This document shows, piece after piece, positions 1 to 8,885 of a stretch of 64,000 nucleotides of DNA (the stretch's first letter is position 1; every line of letters begins with the position of its first letter). The notes below the pieces were generated by a model. It was not told the origin of the DNA and searched no databases. It saw nothing but the letters and a program-made list of their open reading frames with translations. A program made the translations under genes and the position numbers. Origin of the DNA: HK1 sp965204915 (GTDB lineage: Bacteria; Pseudomonadota; Gammaproteobacteria; HK1); assembly GCA_965204915.1 (NCBI GenBank), contig OZ242023.1:3162001-3226000 (forward strand), read 5' to 3'.

Positions 1-2
1 AC

Positions 3-1349
3 GGCGCCGGCGCGTTCCAGGAGATGCCGCAAATCGACCTCGTGCGCCCTCTCGTCAAGACCGCGCGGCGTCCCGGCCGCGCAGGGCGGATCGGACACGA
101 CGTCGCCGCCGCCATCGCCTGCGCTCGCTCCGGGCGGCCCGGGCCGGTGCACGTCGCACTGCCGTTCGACGTGCTCGGTGCCCCGGCCGGCGAAGGGTGC
201 CGGGTGAGGGCGGCGGAGCTCGCACGCCGCCCCCGTGCGCTTCCGGGTCCGGTCGCCGATGACGTTGCGGGGAGGCTGGCCCGGGCGAAGCGGCCCATCG
301 TCCTCACCGGTCCCAGCCTGAATCGAAGCCGGGCCGGCGCCCGGATTGCGGCGATCGAGACCGCGCTTCACGTCCCGGTGGTCGCGATGGAGAGTCCGCG
401 AGGGCTGCGCGATCCGGCCCTCGGTACGTTCGCCGACCTGCTGGCGGCATCCGACCTCGTGGTGCTGCTCGGCAAGGCGGTGGATTTCTCGGTGGGGTTC
501 GCACGACCCCCGGCCCTGGACCCCGCGGCCGAGCTGGTGGTCATCGACCCCGACCATCGCATGATCGACCGTGCATACCGGATCGCGGGCCGCCGGGTGG
601 TGGTGTCCGCCTGCGCGGACCCGGACATCGCGGCGGATGCCCTCGTCTCCGCGGCGCCCGCGATCGTTGCCGCGGGGTCCGGGGCATCGGCCCCCGCCTG
701 GTGCGCCGAGGTCGCCGATGCGATCGCGAACCGCAGCGTCGCCGTCGAGTCCAACGCCGTCGAGCCCGCAGTCCGCTTCCATCCCCGGCTTCTCTGCGAG
801 GCGGTGCAGCGGGTCCTGGATGCCGCCGACGAGGCGATCCTCATCTGCGACGGGGGCGAGTTCGGGCAATGGGCGCAGGCGTCGTGCACCGCTCCGGTGC
901 GCATCGTCAACGGCCTGTCCGGCGCCATCGGCGGGGGGCTCTGCCATGCGCTGGCCGCGAAGCTCGCCCGGCCACGAGCCACGGTCATCGCGATGATGGG
1001 GGACGGGACGGCCGGATTTCATCTCGCCGAACTCGATACCGCGGTCCGCGAAGGAGCGGCGTTCGTGACCGTCGTCGGCAACGACTTCCGCTGGAACGCC
1101 GAGCATCAGATCCAGCTTCGGGACTACGGCCCGAACCGCCTGATCGGCTGCGATCTCGCGCCGACCGCCCGTTACGATCTGGCCGCGGCCGGACTCGGAT
1201 GCCACGGCGAGCACGTCACGGACCCGAGCGGGCTCGATGCGGCCCTCGCCCGTGCGCTCGCAAGCGGTCGTCCGGCCTGCCTGAACGTGGAGATCGACGG
1301 CATGGCGGCGCCGGTGTTCTCGTCGGAGGCAGGATCCGCGGGCCACTGA
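3..1349 (+). CDS. Thiamine-diphosphate-dependent enzyme, acetolactate synthase-like (5' partial)
   Basis: The frame is open from the first bases of the window (residues GAGAFQEMPQIDLVRPLVK precede and include the first ATG), so the gene starts upstream and this is its central and C-terminal part. The visible segment begins at the end of the N-terminal Pyr domain, continues through the central Rossmann-like domain, and ends with the ThDP-binding PP domain. The cofactor motif GDG followed by about 26 residues and ND (MMGDGTAGFHLAE then VVGNDFRWN) is intact. Family members decarboxylate 2-oxo acids and form or cleave C-C bonds (acetolactate synthase, oxalyl-CoA decarboxylase, benzoylformate decarboxylase relatives). 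No small regulatory subunit follows, so a catabolic enzyme is as likely as branched-chain amino acid synthesis. The exact substrate cannot be told from sequence. Confidence 0.85.
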   Translation, partial: GAGAFQEMPQIDLVRPLVKTARRPGRAGRIGHDVAAAIACARSGRPGPVHVALPFDVLGAPAGEGCRVRAAELARRPRALPGPVADDVAGRLARAKRPIVLTGPSLNRSRAGARIAAIETALHVPVVAMESPRGLRDPALGTFADLLAASDLVVLLGKAVDFSVGFARPPALDPAAELVVIDPDHRMIDRAYRIAGRRVVVSACADPDIAADALVSAAPAIVAAGSGASAPAWCAEVADAIANRSVAVESNAVEPAVRFHPRLLCEAVQRVLDAADEAILICDGGEFGQWAQASCTAPVRIVNGLSGAIGGGLCHALAAKLARPRATVIAMMGDGTAGFHLAELDTAVREGAAFVTVVGNDFRWNAEHQIQLRDYGPNRLIGCDLAPTARYDLAAAGLGCHGEHVTDPSGLDAALARALASGRPACLNVEIDGMAAPVFSSEAGSAGH

Positions 1350-1927
1350 GGCAGCGATCGCCTCGTTGCCGAGGGAAGCCGGAGTGCCGGCTTGGCCTGC
1401 GCACAGGAAGCCGAACGCCTCGACAAACGATACCGCACAGTCTTTGGACGGGTACGGGGCTCCGATGTCGAACGCCGTCCGTTTGCCTCGGCAGAGGCGA
1501 CGAATTCCGCCCGCGAAACGGTCGGCACCATCCCGAGAACGTCAGCAATTCCCGCTGGGGAATAAACATGAGTAACATCAATTAGTTATATTTTTATCGT
1601 TCGTGAACCTTTTGCTCCATTATTCATGTAATTCACTGATGTATAAGGATAATTCTGAACCTGTCAGCGGGAACACCTGCGAGAACGTCCTGATGGTTCC
1701 TTACTGCTCCAATTTCGTGCAGAGTATCAGGGGGATCCATGGACAGACCCCTGACTTCGGTCCTGCCGGGCCGGGAAGGGGACGATGCCCGCCATCCGCG
1801 GGCGCTTGGTGTGCAGCCGATCCCGCTTGACCGGTGCCCGCTCGACGGGCGATAACGGAAAAGGCCCGCGTGCAGCGATACCGGCGGTGTCGTCACATGG
1901 CAGCGCCATCACACAGGAGGACAGTAG
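1350..1927. other. Non-coding gap with AT-rich core
   Basis: This 578-base gap shows no convincing gene; the short open frames have no family resemblance. Bases about 1565-1665 are strikingly AT-rich for this genome and probably contain the promoter of the downstream symporter operon. I could not assign a specific -35/-10 pair with confidence. Confidence 0.5.
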
Positions 1928-2182
1928 ATGAACAGTGACCAAGCCACGCACTGGCGGCGTACCCGCAACCTCATGTGGGTGACGCTCGCCATCTGGTTCG
2001 TGTTCTCGTTCCTCGTGCATTGGTTCGCCGATGCACTCAACGGCGCGTCCTTTCTCGGGTTCCCGCTCGGCTTCTACATGGCCGCGCAAGGGTCCCTGGT
2101 CGTGTTCGTGGTGTTGATCTTCTGGTTCGCAAGGACCCAGGACAGGATCGACCGCGAATGCGGCATGGCCGAAGACGAATGA
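1928..2182 (+). CDS. DUF4212 small subunit of a sodium/solute symporter
   Basis: An 84-residue protein with two hydrophobic helices (about residues 15-37 and 43-66) and a charged C-terminus, the size and layout of the DUF4212 family, which occurs as a small partner of SSS-type sodium/solute symporters. A strong ribosome site (AGGAGG) lies just before the ATG. The next gene starts 17 bases downstream and encodes the large subunit, so the two form an operon. Function as an accessory or assembly subunit follows from the conserved pairing, not from a visible motif. Confidence 0.9.
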   Translation: MNSDQATHWRRTRNLMWVTLAIWFVFSFLVHWFADALNGASFLGFPLGFYMAAQGSLVVFVVLIFWFARTQDRIDRECGMAEDE

Positions 2183-2199
2183 CAGGGAGGGACGAAATC

Positions 2200-4020
2200 A
2201 TGGCAATGAAAGGCAGCTTCGTCGACAACCTGCCCAAGGTCTACGGGATGTACACGGGCGGGTTCATCGTCTTCATCGGCATCATGGCCATCCTCGAGCA
2301 GATGGGGGTGGGCGCCGACACCATCGGCATCCTGTTCGTCGCGTTCACCGTCGTCATCTACGCCGCCATCGGGTGGCTGTCGCGCACGATGCAGGTCGAT
2401 GCCTACTACGTCGCGGGAAGAACCGTCCCGCCGGTGTTCAACGGCATGGCGACGGCGGCGGACTGGATGTCCGGCGCGTCGTTCGTGGCGATGGCCGGCG
2501 GCATCTACATGGGCGGCCACGCCTACCTCGCGTTCGTCGTCGGCTGGACCGGCGGGTACGTGCTGGTGGCGTCCCTCATGGCGCCTTACCTCCGCAAGTT
2601 CGGCTGCTACACCGTGCCCGACTTCATCGGCACGCGCTACGGCGGCAACCTCGCGCGCTTCTGCGCGGTGCTGGTGCTGGTGATCGCCTCGTTCACCTAC
2701 GTGACGGCGCAGATCAACGCGACGGGCACCATCGCCTCGCGGGCGCTGCACATCCCCTTCGAGGTCGGGGTCTGGTTCGGCCTGCTCGGCATCCTGCTCT
2801 GCTCGATGCTCGGCGGCATGAGGGCGGTGACCTGGACCCAGGTGGCGCAGTACATCGTGCTCATCATCGCCTACCTCGTCCCGGTGATCTGGATGTCGAA
2901 CAAGCAGGGTTTCGGCGTCTTCCCGCAGCTCGTCTACGGCGATGCGGTGGCGCGGCTGGGCGAGCTGGAGACCCTGCACCAGGTCGGCGTGCTGAAGCCG
3001 GCCGAGGCGGTGCCGGGGCTGAAGGCGCTCACCGTGCCGCACGCCGCGGCCGGGACGACCGCGCTCGATAGCTGGCGGTTCATCACCCTGACGCTGTGCA
3101 TGATGGCGGGGACCGCGTCGCTGCCGCACATCCTGATGCGCTACTTCACCACGCCTTCGGTGAAGGCCGCGCGCCAGTCCGTGGCGTGGTCGCTGCTGTT
3201 CATCTTCCTGCTCTACTTCACCGCTCCGGCGCTGGCGACGTTCACCAAGCTCCAGGTGCTCGATCCGAACCTCGCGACGGGCATCATCGGCAAGAGCATC
3301 GCGGAGGTGACCGCGCTCGACTGGATCAGGAACTGGAGCGAGGTCGGCTTCCTGAAGGTGGTCGATTCGAACGGCGACGGCATCCTGCAGATCAACGAGT
3401 TCTTCATGCGCGGCGACATCGTCGTGCTGGCGACCCCGGAGATCGCGGGCCTGCCCTACGTCATCTCGGGTCTCGTCGCGGCCGGCGGCATGGCCGCCGC
3501 AATGTCCACCGCGGACGGTCTGCTCCTCGCCATCGCCAACGCCCTCTCGCATGATCTGTACTACAAGATCATCGACCCGAAGGCGGAGACGAAGACGCGG
3601 CTCGTGGTGGCCCGGGTGCTCCTCATCGTGATCGGCGCGGCGGGCGCCTTCATCGCGAGCCTGAAGCTCACGAGCATCCTCGGGGCGGTGGCCTGGGCGT
3701 TCGACTTCGCCTGCTCCGGCCTCTTCTTCCCGCTCGTCCTCGGCGTGTGGTGGAAGCGCGCGAACCGGCAGGGCGCGATCGCCGGGATGCTCGCGGGGCT
3801 CATCGCCGGGACGTGGTACCTCTACATGGTGCGCTTCGCCGGCATGGAGCCGTGGATCGGCATCGACCACCTGCGCTTCGGGATCATCGGCATGCCGGTG
3901 AGCCTGATCGCGATGGTGGCGGTCAGCCTCATGACCGCGGAGCCGGACAAGGAGACCCAGGACATGGTCGACGCGACCCGGATCCCGAAGGGCGAGTCGG
4001 TACTCGCCTCTTCGCACTGA
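2200..4020 (+). CDS. Sodium:solute symporter, large subunit (SSS family, DUF4212-linked)
   Basis: A 606-residue polytopic inner-membrane protein with at least 13 hydrophobic segments. Landmarks of the sodium/solute symporter family include the AADWMSGASF segment early in the protein and GGMAAAMSTADGLLLAIANALSHD near residue 440, similar to acetate/proline/pantothenate carriers and to the VC_2705-type large subunit. I chose the ATG at 2200 because AGGGAGG lies 8 bases upstream; a longer upstream reading would overlap the DUF4212 gene. The likely role is Na+-driven uptake of a small carboxylate or amino acid. An unusual DSNGDGILQINEF stretch around residue 388 resembles an EF-hand calcium loop inserted between helices. 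A strong terminator follows. Confidence 0.92.
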   Translation: MAMKGSFVDNLPKVYGMYTGGFIVFIGIMAILEQMGVGADTIGILFVAFTVVIYAAIGWLSRTMQVDAYYVAGRTVPPVFNGMATAADWMSGASFVAMAGGIYMGGHAYLAFVVGWTGGYVLVASLMAPYLRKFGCYTVPDFIGTRYGGNLARFCAVLVLVIASFTYVTAQINATGTIASRALHIPFEVGVWFGLLGILLCSMLGGMRAVTWTQVAQYIVLIIAYLVPVIWMSNKQGFGVFPQLVYGDAVARLGELETLHQVGVLKPAEAVPGLKALTVPHAAAGTTALDSWRFITLTLCMMAGTASLPHILMRYFTTPSVKAARQSVAWSLLFIFLLYFTAPALATFTKLQVLDPNLATGIIGKSIAEVTALDWIRNWSEVGFLKVVDSNGDGILQINEFFMRGDIVVLATPEIAGLPYVISGLVAAGGMAAAMSTADGLLLAIANALSHDLYYKIIDPKAETKTRLVVARVLLIVIGAAGAFIASLKLTSILGAVAWAFDFACSGLFFPLVLGVWWKRANRQGAIAGMLAGLIAGTWYLYMVRFAGMEPWIGIDHLRFGIIGMPVSLIAMVAVSLMTAEPDKETQDMVDATRIPKGESVLASSH

Positions 4021-4040
4021 GGTTGCAGGTCGAGGTGTAC

Positions 4041-4072
4041 GCCGGGGCGGGGCTGCCCGCCCCGGCATTTTT
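4041..4072 (+). terminator. Rho-independent terminator of the symporter operon
   Basis: An 11-bp perfect stem (GCCGGGGCGGG and CCCGCCCCGGC) with a 4-base GCTG loop is followed by ATTTTT, 20 bases after the symporter stop codon. This is the clearest intrinsic terminator in the window. Confidence 0.9.
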
Positions 4073-4259
4073 CGTCCCTGTCGCGGCCCGTCCCCATCCT
4101 GGCCGCCGTATCCGCCGGTCCAGCACCGTCCGATCCGTTCCGCGGCTTTCGCCGCCGAATGCCCCAGGAGGTACACTCCCGGCCGCTTGCGGCGCATCGG
4201 GAGGATGGCCGATTCGACACTCCGTTCGTTTGCGACGGGTTGGCTGATCCCGCCGGCCG

Positions 4260-4616
4260 ATGTACGAGGCGTTTCCGATCTGGGTGCTGGCCGCCGACTA
4301 CGTGCTCGGCGCGGTCATGTGGACCCTGATCGGCCGGTTCGGGATGGGACTCTTCCTGCCCGAGGACAGCAGCTTCTTCTTCATGCGGTTCTTCGTGCGC
4401 GCGACGAATCCGCTGCTCAGGCTCTTCGCGCCGGTGACTCCGGGGTTCCTCATCCAGCCGCTGGTGCCGCTGTTCGTCGCGTGGTTCTTCTTCATGATCC
4501 GCTTCTACCTGATGCCGTGGCTGCTCGGGTACTCGGTGATGGGCATGCTGTCCTTCCCGCTCGAGAGCGAGATCGCGCACAGCATCGCGCGGGTCATCGG
4601 CACGTTCGTGAACTGA
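4260..4616 (+). CDS. Small integral membrane protein, YggT-like
   Basis: A 118-residue hydrophobic protein with about three membrane segments. The central PLLRLFAPVTPGFLIQPLVPLFVAWFFF region resembles the YggT family pattern (N-P-L-L/I-x-x-x-R, P-x-x-P, then a hydrophobic helix). The biochemical role of this family is not settled. The gene stands alone between the terminator and a convergent gene on the other strand. No strong ribosome site is visible before the ATG, so the start is uncertain by a few codons. Confidence 0.65.
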   Translation: MYEAFPIWVLAADYVLGAVMWTLIGRFGMGLFLPEDSSFFFMRFFVRATNPLLRLFAPVTPGFLIQPLVPLFVAWFFFMIRFYLMPWLLGYSVMGMLSFPLESEIAHSIARVIGTFVN

Positions 4617-4784
4617 GCACCGGCCCGATCAGGGGGAACGTTCTCGAAGGGCCGGGTTGTCCGAGCCTGGAAGGTTGGCGCGAGGGGCGGCAGGGAGCCG
4701 TGCCCGGCAGGCCGGGCAAGGATGAGGTCGCCCGGCTCGAAATGCCCGGCCAGCCTCTCCACACCCAATCGGTGAACGCTCGCT

Positions 4785-6002
4785 TCAACCCATCGTCCCC
4801 CGAGCCGCGCGGGCAATCCCCGCCGCGAGCCCGCCTCGCCGCCGCCACCGGAAGCGCCCCCACCGGGTCGCGACGAAGCGATGGCCGCGCTCATCGTGGA
4901 TCGATACCCGAGCGACGCGGCCGCGGTCCAGGGCGTCGAGCAGCGGCTTCGCCCACGAGGCGCTGAAGCGCGCGAGCCCGGCACGCCAGCCGTCGAGGTC
5001 CGAGCGGCGCGCGGCGCGGTACAGCGCGTCGAAGGTGACCAGGTGCGCACCCGGCCGCGGGGCGGAACCCAGCCACGTGCCCGCATCGCCCAGCGATGCG
5101 CCATCGCCGGGCAGCGCCCCGCACTCGACGCCTGCATGGCGGGCAAGTCCGCGCACCAGCGCATCATCGCTCCATGCCCGCACGAACGGCGCCGGTGCTC
5201 CGGACACCGGCGGCAGGCTCCCCCCACCCCAGGGCCAGACGCTGTTGATCGGCGCCGCCCCGCGGCGCTCGCGCTCGGCGTTGACCGGACAGTCGTGCAG
5301 CGCCATCTGCACCTCGTTCATCCACCGGCGCCATCGCGGCGCATCCGGGCCGAGTGGCATCGCCGTGGAGATACCGGCGCCGGCCGCGAGCGAGAGTGGC
5401 GTCGTGGCCATCCGCGCCGGTGCTTCGAGCGCGACGTACCAGCGATGCGGATGCGCGGCGTCGATCACCGGTCCGCCGGGCCGGAGCGCCCCGTTCACGA
5501 TCTCCGCGAGCGCACGGGCCTCTTCGCTCGAAACACCGGCGTCCACGGCGTCGAACAGGACGAGATCGGCCATGTCGGGACGCAGGTGCACGGGGTCCGC
5601 ACGCAGCCACGGCCCTGCCCTGCCGATGGACGCATCGCAATCGACGAGGGCGGTGATTGCGGCGACCGGCCAGTCGGCGCGGGGGATGCAGGGAGCGTCG
5701 CCGGCGGCCGGTCCGCCGGCGGCGGCCGGGTGGGAAGTGGTCCCGGCGCGCGGAACGTCCGGTCCATCGCCAGCGGCGGGACGAGCCTCGTAACCGAATA
5801 CCCGGAAGGCGAGTGCTTCGATCGAACCGTCCGCGGCCGGTTCCACGACATGGTCGGCGCGCGCAAGCAGCCGGTCGAGGGCGCGGAGATCGAGTCCATC
5901 GACGAGCGCACGCGCCGTATTCGGATCATTGGAGCCGACGCCACCGGGACCGAGCAATCCCGGTATCAGCATGGTGACGCTGATCGCCGGCCTGGCTCGC
6001 AT
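4785..6002 (-). CDS. RpfE-type / phosphoglycerate-mutase-like protein (COG4255-like)
   Basis: A 405-residue protein whose start (MLIPGLLGP) and middle (INSVWPWGGGSLP near residue 246) match the family annotated as RpfE-type regulatory protein or cofactor-independent phosphoglycerate mutase in beta- and gammaproteobacteria. These share the alkaline-phosphatase-like fold but activity is mostly unproven. The C-terminal part (HLVTFDALYRAARR, then SWAKPLLDALDRGRVARVSIHDERGHRF) is typical. It lies 38 bases downstream of hom on the same strand, and this pairing near threonine-synthesis genes is common in these groups. An alanine/glycine-rich stretch around residues 80-105 looks like a lineage-specific insertion. 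Confidence 0.75.
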   Translation of the reverse strand: MRARPAISVTMLIPGLLGPGGVGSNDPNTARALVDGLDLRALDRLLARADHVVEPAADGSIEALAFRVFGYEARPAAGDGPDVPRAGTTSHPAAAGGPAAGDAPCIPRADWPVAAITALVDCDASIGRAGPWLRADPVHLRPDMADLVLFDAVDAGVSSEEARALAEIVNGALRPGGPVIDAAHPHRWYVALEAPARMATTPLSLAAGAGISTAMPLGPDAPRWRRWMNEVQMALHDCPVNAERERRGAAPINSVWPWGGGSLPPVSGAPAPFVRAWSDDALVRGLARHAGVECGALPGDGASLGDAGTWLGSAPRPGAHLVTFDALYRAARRSDLDGWRAGLARFSASWAKPLLDALDRGRVARVSIHDERGHRFVATRWGRFRWRRRGGLAAGIARAARGTMG

Positions 6003-6040
6003 GGTTCAGCGGTTCGATACCGCGACAGCCACGCTGCCCT

Positions 6041-7354
6041 TCACCCGTCGAGATGTTCCATCCGGATGCGCGTCACGCGGCCCTCGACGACGGACAACGC
6101 CTCGATCCGGGCGACCGCCTCGTTCATCTGCCGCTCGCGCACGCGATGGGTCAGCATCACCAGCTTCGCCTGGGCGGCGCCGCGCGGCGGCTCCGGCTGC
6201 ACCACCGCCTCGATGCTGATCCCCGCTTCGCCGAAGATGGTCGCGATCTCGGCGAGGACGCCGGGCCGGTCCGAGGCCAGCATCTTCAGGTAGAACGCGG
6301 TCTCCGCCTCTTCGATGGACACCACCGGCACCGTCGCCAGGGCGTCGGGCTGGAACGCGAGGTGGGGCACGCGATTGGTCGGATCCGTGGTCAGGGTGCG
6401 CACCACGTCCACGAGATCCGCGACCACCGCGGAGGCGGTCGGCTCGGCGCCGGCCCCGGGGCCGTTGTAGAGGGTGCGGCCCACCGCGTCGCCCTTGACC
6501 AGCACCGCGTTCATGACCCCGTTGACGTTCGCGATGAGCTCGCGTTCCGGGACCAGCGTCGGATGAACCCGCATCTCCACCCCGGCTCCGGTGCGCCTCG
6601 CGATCCCGAGGTGCTTGATGCGGTAGCCGAGCTGCTCGGCGTAGCCGACGTCTTCCGGCGTCACCCGGGTGATGCCCTCCGTATGCACGCGCTCGAAGTC
6701 GAGCGGCATGCCGAACGCGATGGCGGCGAGGATGGCGAGCTTGTGCGCGGCGTCGGTCCCCTCGACGTCGAATGTGGGATCCGCCTCCGCGTAGCCGAGC
6801 CGCTGGGCCTCGCCGAGGACGTCGGCGAACGCGGCGCCGCGCTCGCGCATCTCGGTCAGGATGAAGTTGCTGGTGCCGTTGATGATGCCCGCGAGCCACT
6901 CGATCCGGTTCCCGGCCAGCCCTTCGCGCAACGCCTTGATGATCGGGATCCCGCCGGCCACCGCGGCCTCGAAGGCCACCATCACCCCGTGCCGGTGCGC
7001 GGCCTCGAAGATCGCGTTGCCGTGCATCGCGATCAGCGCCTTGTTCGCGGTGACCACGTGCTTGCCGCGTTCGATGGCTTCGAGGACGAGCCGGCGGGCG
7101 GGATCGATGCCGCCGATCAGCTCGACCACCACGTCGATGTCCGGGTCCCGGACGATCTCGCCGGGATCGGTGGTCAGGGGGATCCCGGCGGTCGCGCGGA
7201 TCCGCTCCTTGCCGAGCGACCGTGCCGCCGCCCGCGCGACCACCACGTCACGTCCCGCCCGGCGCGCGACCTCCTCGCCGTTGCGCCTCAGCACGTTGAC
7301 GGTGCCGCCGCCGACCGTTCCGAGGCCGAGCACGCCGATCCGGACCGGGGTCAT
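6041..7354 (-). CDS. hom: Homoserine dehydrogenase
   Basis: A 437-residue NAD(P)-dependent homoserine dehydrogenase, reducing aspartate semialdehyde to homoserine in the threonine/methionine branch. The N-terminal Rossmann motif is GLGTVGGGTVN. The central part has the family signature region (GIINGTSNFILTEM, then EAQRLGYAEADPTFDVEGTDAAHK). A C-terminal ACT domain starts near residue 350 (FYLKMLASDRPGVLAEIATIF), which in homologues mediates threonine feedback. It is the stand-alone enzyme rather than an aspartokinase fusion. The ATG is the first codon, with nothing in frame upstream; the RpfE-like gene follows. Confidence 0.97.
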   Translation of the reverse strand: MTPVRIGVLGLGTVGGGTVNVLRRNGEEVARRAGRDVVVARAAARSLGKERIRATAGIPLTTDPGEIVRDPDIDVVVELIGGIDPARRLVLEAIERGKHVVTANKALIAMHGNAIFEAAHRHGVMVAFEAAVAGGIPIIKALREGLAGNRIEWLAGIINGTSNFILTEMRERGAAFADVLGEAQRLGYAEADPTFDVEGTDAAHKLAILAAIAFGMPLDFERVHTEGITRVTPEDVGYAEQLGYRIKHLGIARRTGAGVEMRVHPTLVPERELIANVNGVMNAVLVKGDAVGRTLYNGPGAGAEPTASAVVADLVDVVRTLTTDPTNRVPHLAFQPDALATVPVVSIEEAETAFYLKMLASDRPGVLAEIATIFGEAGISIEAVVQPEPPRGAAQAKLVMLTHRVRERQMNEAVARIEALSVVEGRVTRIRMEHLDG

Positions 7355-7693
7355 TCGCGCGATCTCCGTTGCCCGAGCCGTTCGTGAAGGCCCGGCGTCG
7401 GTTCGTCATGGTGGCAGGTGAGGGCGCCCATCATGGAGAGGTCCTTGCAGGCCACAGTGGCAGGGTGCCGCGACGTTTCCTCGGCGGACGCGAGGCCGCG
7501 CCGTCGCCGTCCGGGCTTCGTCGTGCGGACCGCGGACACCCGGCCGTCCCGACGAATGCAGCATGGCGTCTTCACGGCGGGGCCGGGGACGTCCATTGTC
7601 ACCCGCCGGATACCGGGTGTGGAAGATCCCGTCCGCTGTCATGGTTGCACTACGAACGTCCTGAATGGAACGCCGCGCGTCCGCCACCGGTGT
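7355..7693. other. Non-coding gap between hom and the ABC operon
   Basis: These 339 bases carry only short unsupported frames. The stretch should hold the hom promoter (read leftwards) and the end of the ABC operon, but I see no clear terminator or promoter boxes. Confidence 0.4.
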
Positions 7694-8734
7694 TCAACGG
7701 AACGTTCCGGGGGACGCGCCGGGGGATGTGCCGGCGCCCGGAAAGAAGCAGGCGGCCTGGTGGCCGCCTTGCCTACCGGCCGGATGCGGCTCGGCGGCCG
7801 TGCAGCGAGGCCGCGCCATTGCGCATCGCGGATGGAAGCGGCAGCCGCTCGGGGGTTCCAGTGGACTCGGCGGTTCGCCACGAACGCCTTCTCCGGCGGA
7901 CAGGCCGTTCTCTTCCAGCAGGGAGGCCGCGATCAGCACCCGCGTATAAGGGTGCAACGGGTTGTCGAACACCGCGTCGCGATCCCCGATCTCGACGATC
8001 CTGCCGAGGTACATCACGGCGACCCGATCGCTCAAGTACCGCACGACCCGCAGATCGTGCGAGATGACCAGCAGCGTGAGGTCGAAGCGCTGCCTGAGAT
8101 CGATGAGGAGATGGATGATCTGCGCGCGCAGTGACGCATCGAGCGCCGAAGTCGGCTCGTCGCACACCAGGAAGCGGGGCTTGAGCAGCAGCGCACGCGC
8201 GATGACGATGCGTTGAAGCTCTCCGCCCGAGCACTGGCTCGGCAAGCGTTCGACGAAGGAGTCGTCGAGTCCGACCTCGTGCAGCATGTCCACCGCGTGG
8301 CGGCGCCGTTGCCGGCGCGTTCCCATTCCGTGCTGTTCGAGAGGCGCTTCCAGGCTCGTGCCGATCCGCATGCGTGGATCGAGCGCGGCATGGGGATTCT
8401 GGAAGACGAGCTGGATCGAGGTACGGAATCGGCGCAGCTCTTCACCGCGCAGCGACGACAGGTCGCGGCCCGCGATGGTCACGGAGCCGCTGTCCGGCGC
8501 AAGCAGGCGAAGCAGCACCCTGGCCAGCGTGGTCTTGCCGCAGCCGGACTCCCCGACCAGGCCCATGACCTCGCCCTGGCGGATCCCGAAGCTGACGCCG
8601 TCGAGCGAGCGCACGCTCCCTCTTCGCCATACCCCGGGACGCACCGGAAAGTGCTTCACGATCCGGTCCGCGACGACGAAGTCCGGCCGAGCCCCGGCAG
8701 CGTCGCCGGACGCCCGATGCTCCACGCTCGTCAC
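7694..8734 (-). CDS. Oligopeptide/nickel-type ABC transporter ATPase (DppF/OppF-like)
   Basis: A 346-residue ATPase with Walker A (GESGCGKTT), the signature SGGELQRIVIARALL, Walker B (FLVCDEPTSALD) and the H-loop ISHDL. The C-terminal oligo_HPY region with CRFHPRCAMARPRC is typical of DppF/OppF. It would energise import through the two permeases of this operon. I chose the GTG at 8734 because the conserved N-terminus (FVVADRIVKHFPVR) begins just after it and the residues upstream are low-complexity. It lies 124 bases after dppD instead of overlapping it, the gap being filled by short repeats. Confidence 0.92.
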   Translation of the reverse strand: MTSVEHRASGDAAGARPDFVVADRIVKHFPVRPGVWRRGSVRSLDGVSFGIRQGEVMGLVGESGCGKTTLARVLLRLLAPDSGSVTIAGRDLSSLRGEELRRFRTSIQLVFQNPHAALDPRMRIGTSLEAPLEQHGMGTRRQRRRHAVDMLHEVGLDDSFVERLPSQCSGGELQRIVIARALLLKPRFLVCDEPTSALDASLRAQIIHLLIDLRQRFDLTLLVISHDLRVVRYLSDRVAVMYLGRIVEIGDRDAVFDNPLHPYTRVLIAASLLEENGLSAGEGVRGEPPSPLEPPSGCRFHPRCAMARPRCTAAEPHPAGRQGGHQAACFFPGAGTSPGASPGTFR

Positions 8735-8885
8735 GGCCGTCCCCGGCCGGCGGGGCAACCACCCGTGCAGCGGACGGCCGCCCCGACCTTCGCGGTCACG
8801 GCCTCCCCCGGCCGGCGGCGAACGCCCGGGAAGCTGCACTGCCCGGCGCCGTTGCGCGTCACGGCCGCCCCCGGCCGGGCGGGAT
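8730..8885 (-). repeat. Three imperfect ~64-bp spaced repeats at the dppD/dppF junction
   Basis: The segment GTCACGGCC-(T/G)CCCCGGCCGG, plus-strand sense, recurs at 8730, 8795 and 8858, spaced 65 and 63 bases. On the coding strand each copy ends in GTGAC. One copy supplies the stop of dppD and another the GTG start of dppF, as if an original GTGA stop/start overlap had been separated by tandem duplication. Confidence 0.6.

Noticed and set aside
1603..1830. 75-codon frame in the AT-rich gap
   Set aside because: No ribosome site, mixed composition and no recognisable sequence.
2074..4197. 707-codon minus-strand frame opposite the symporter
   Set aside because: It is rich in Arg, His and Asp as expected from the reverse of a high-GC gene and shares no family features.
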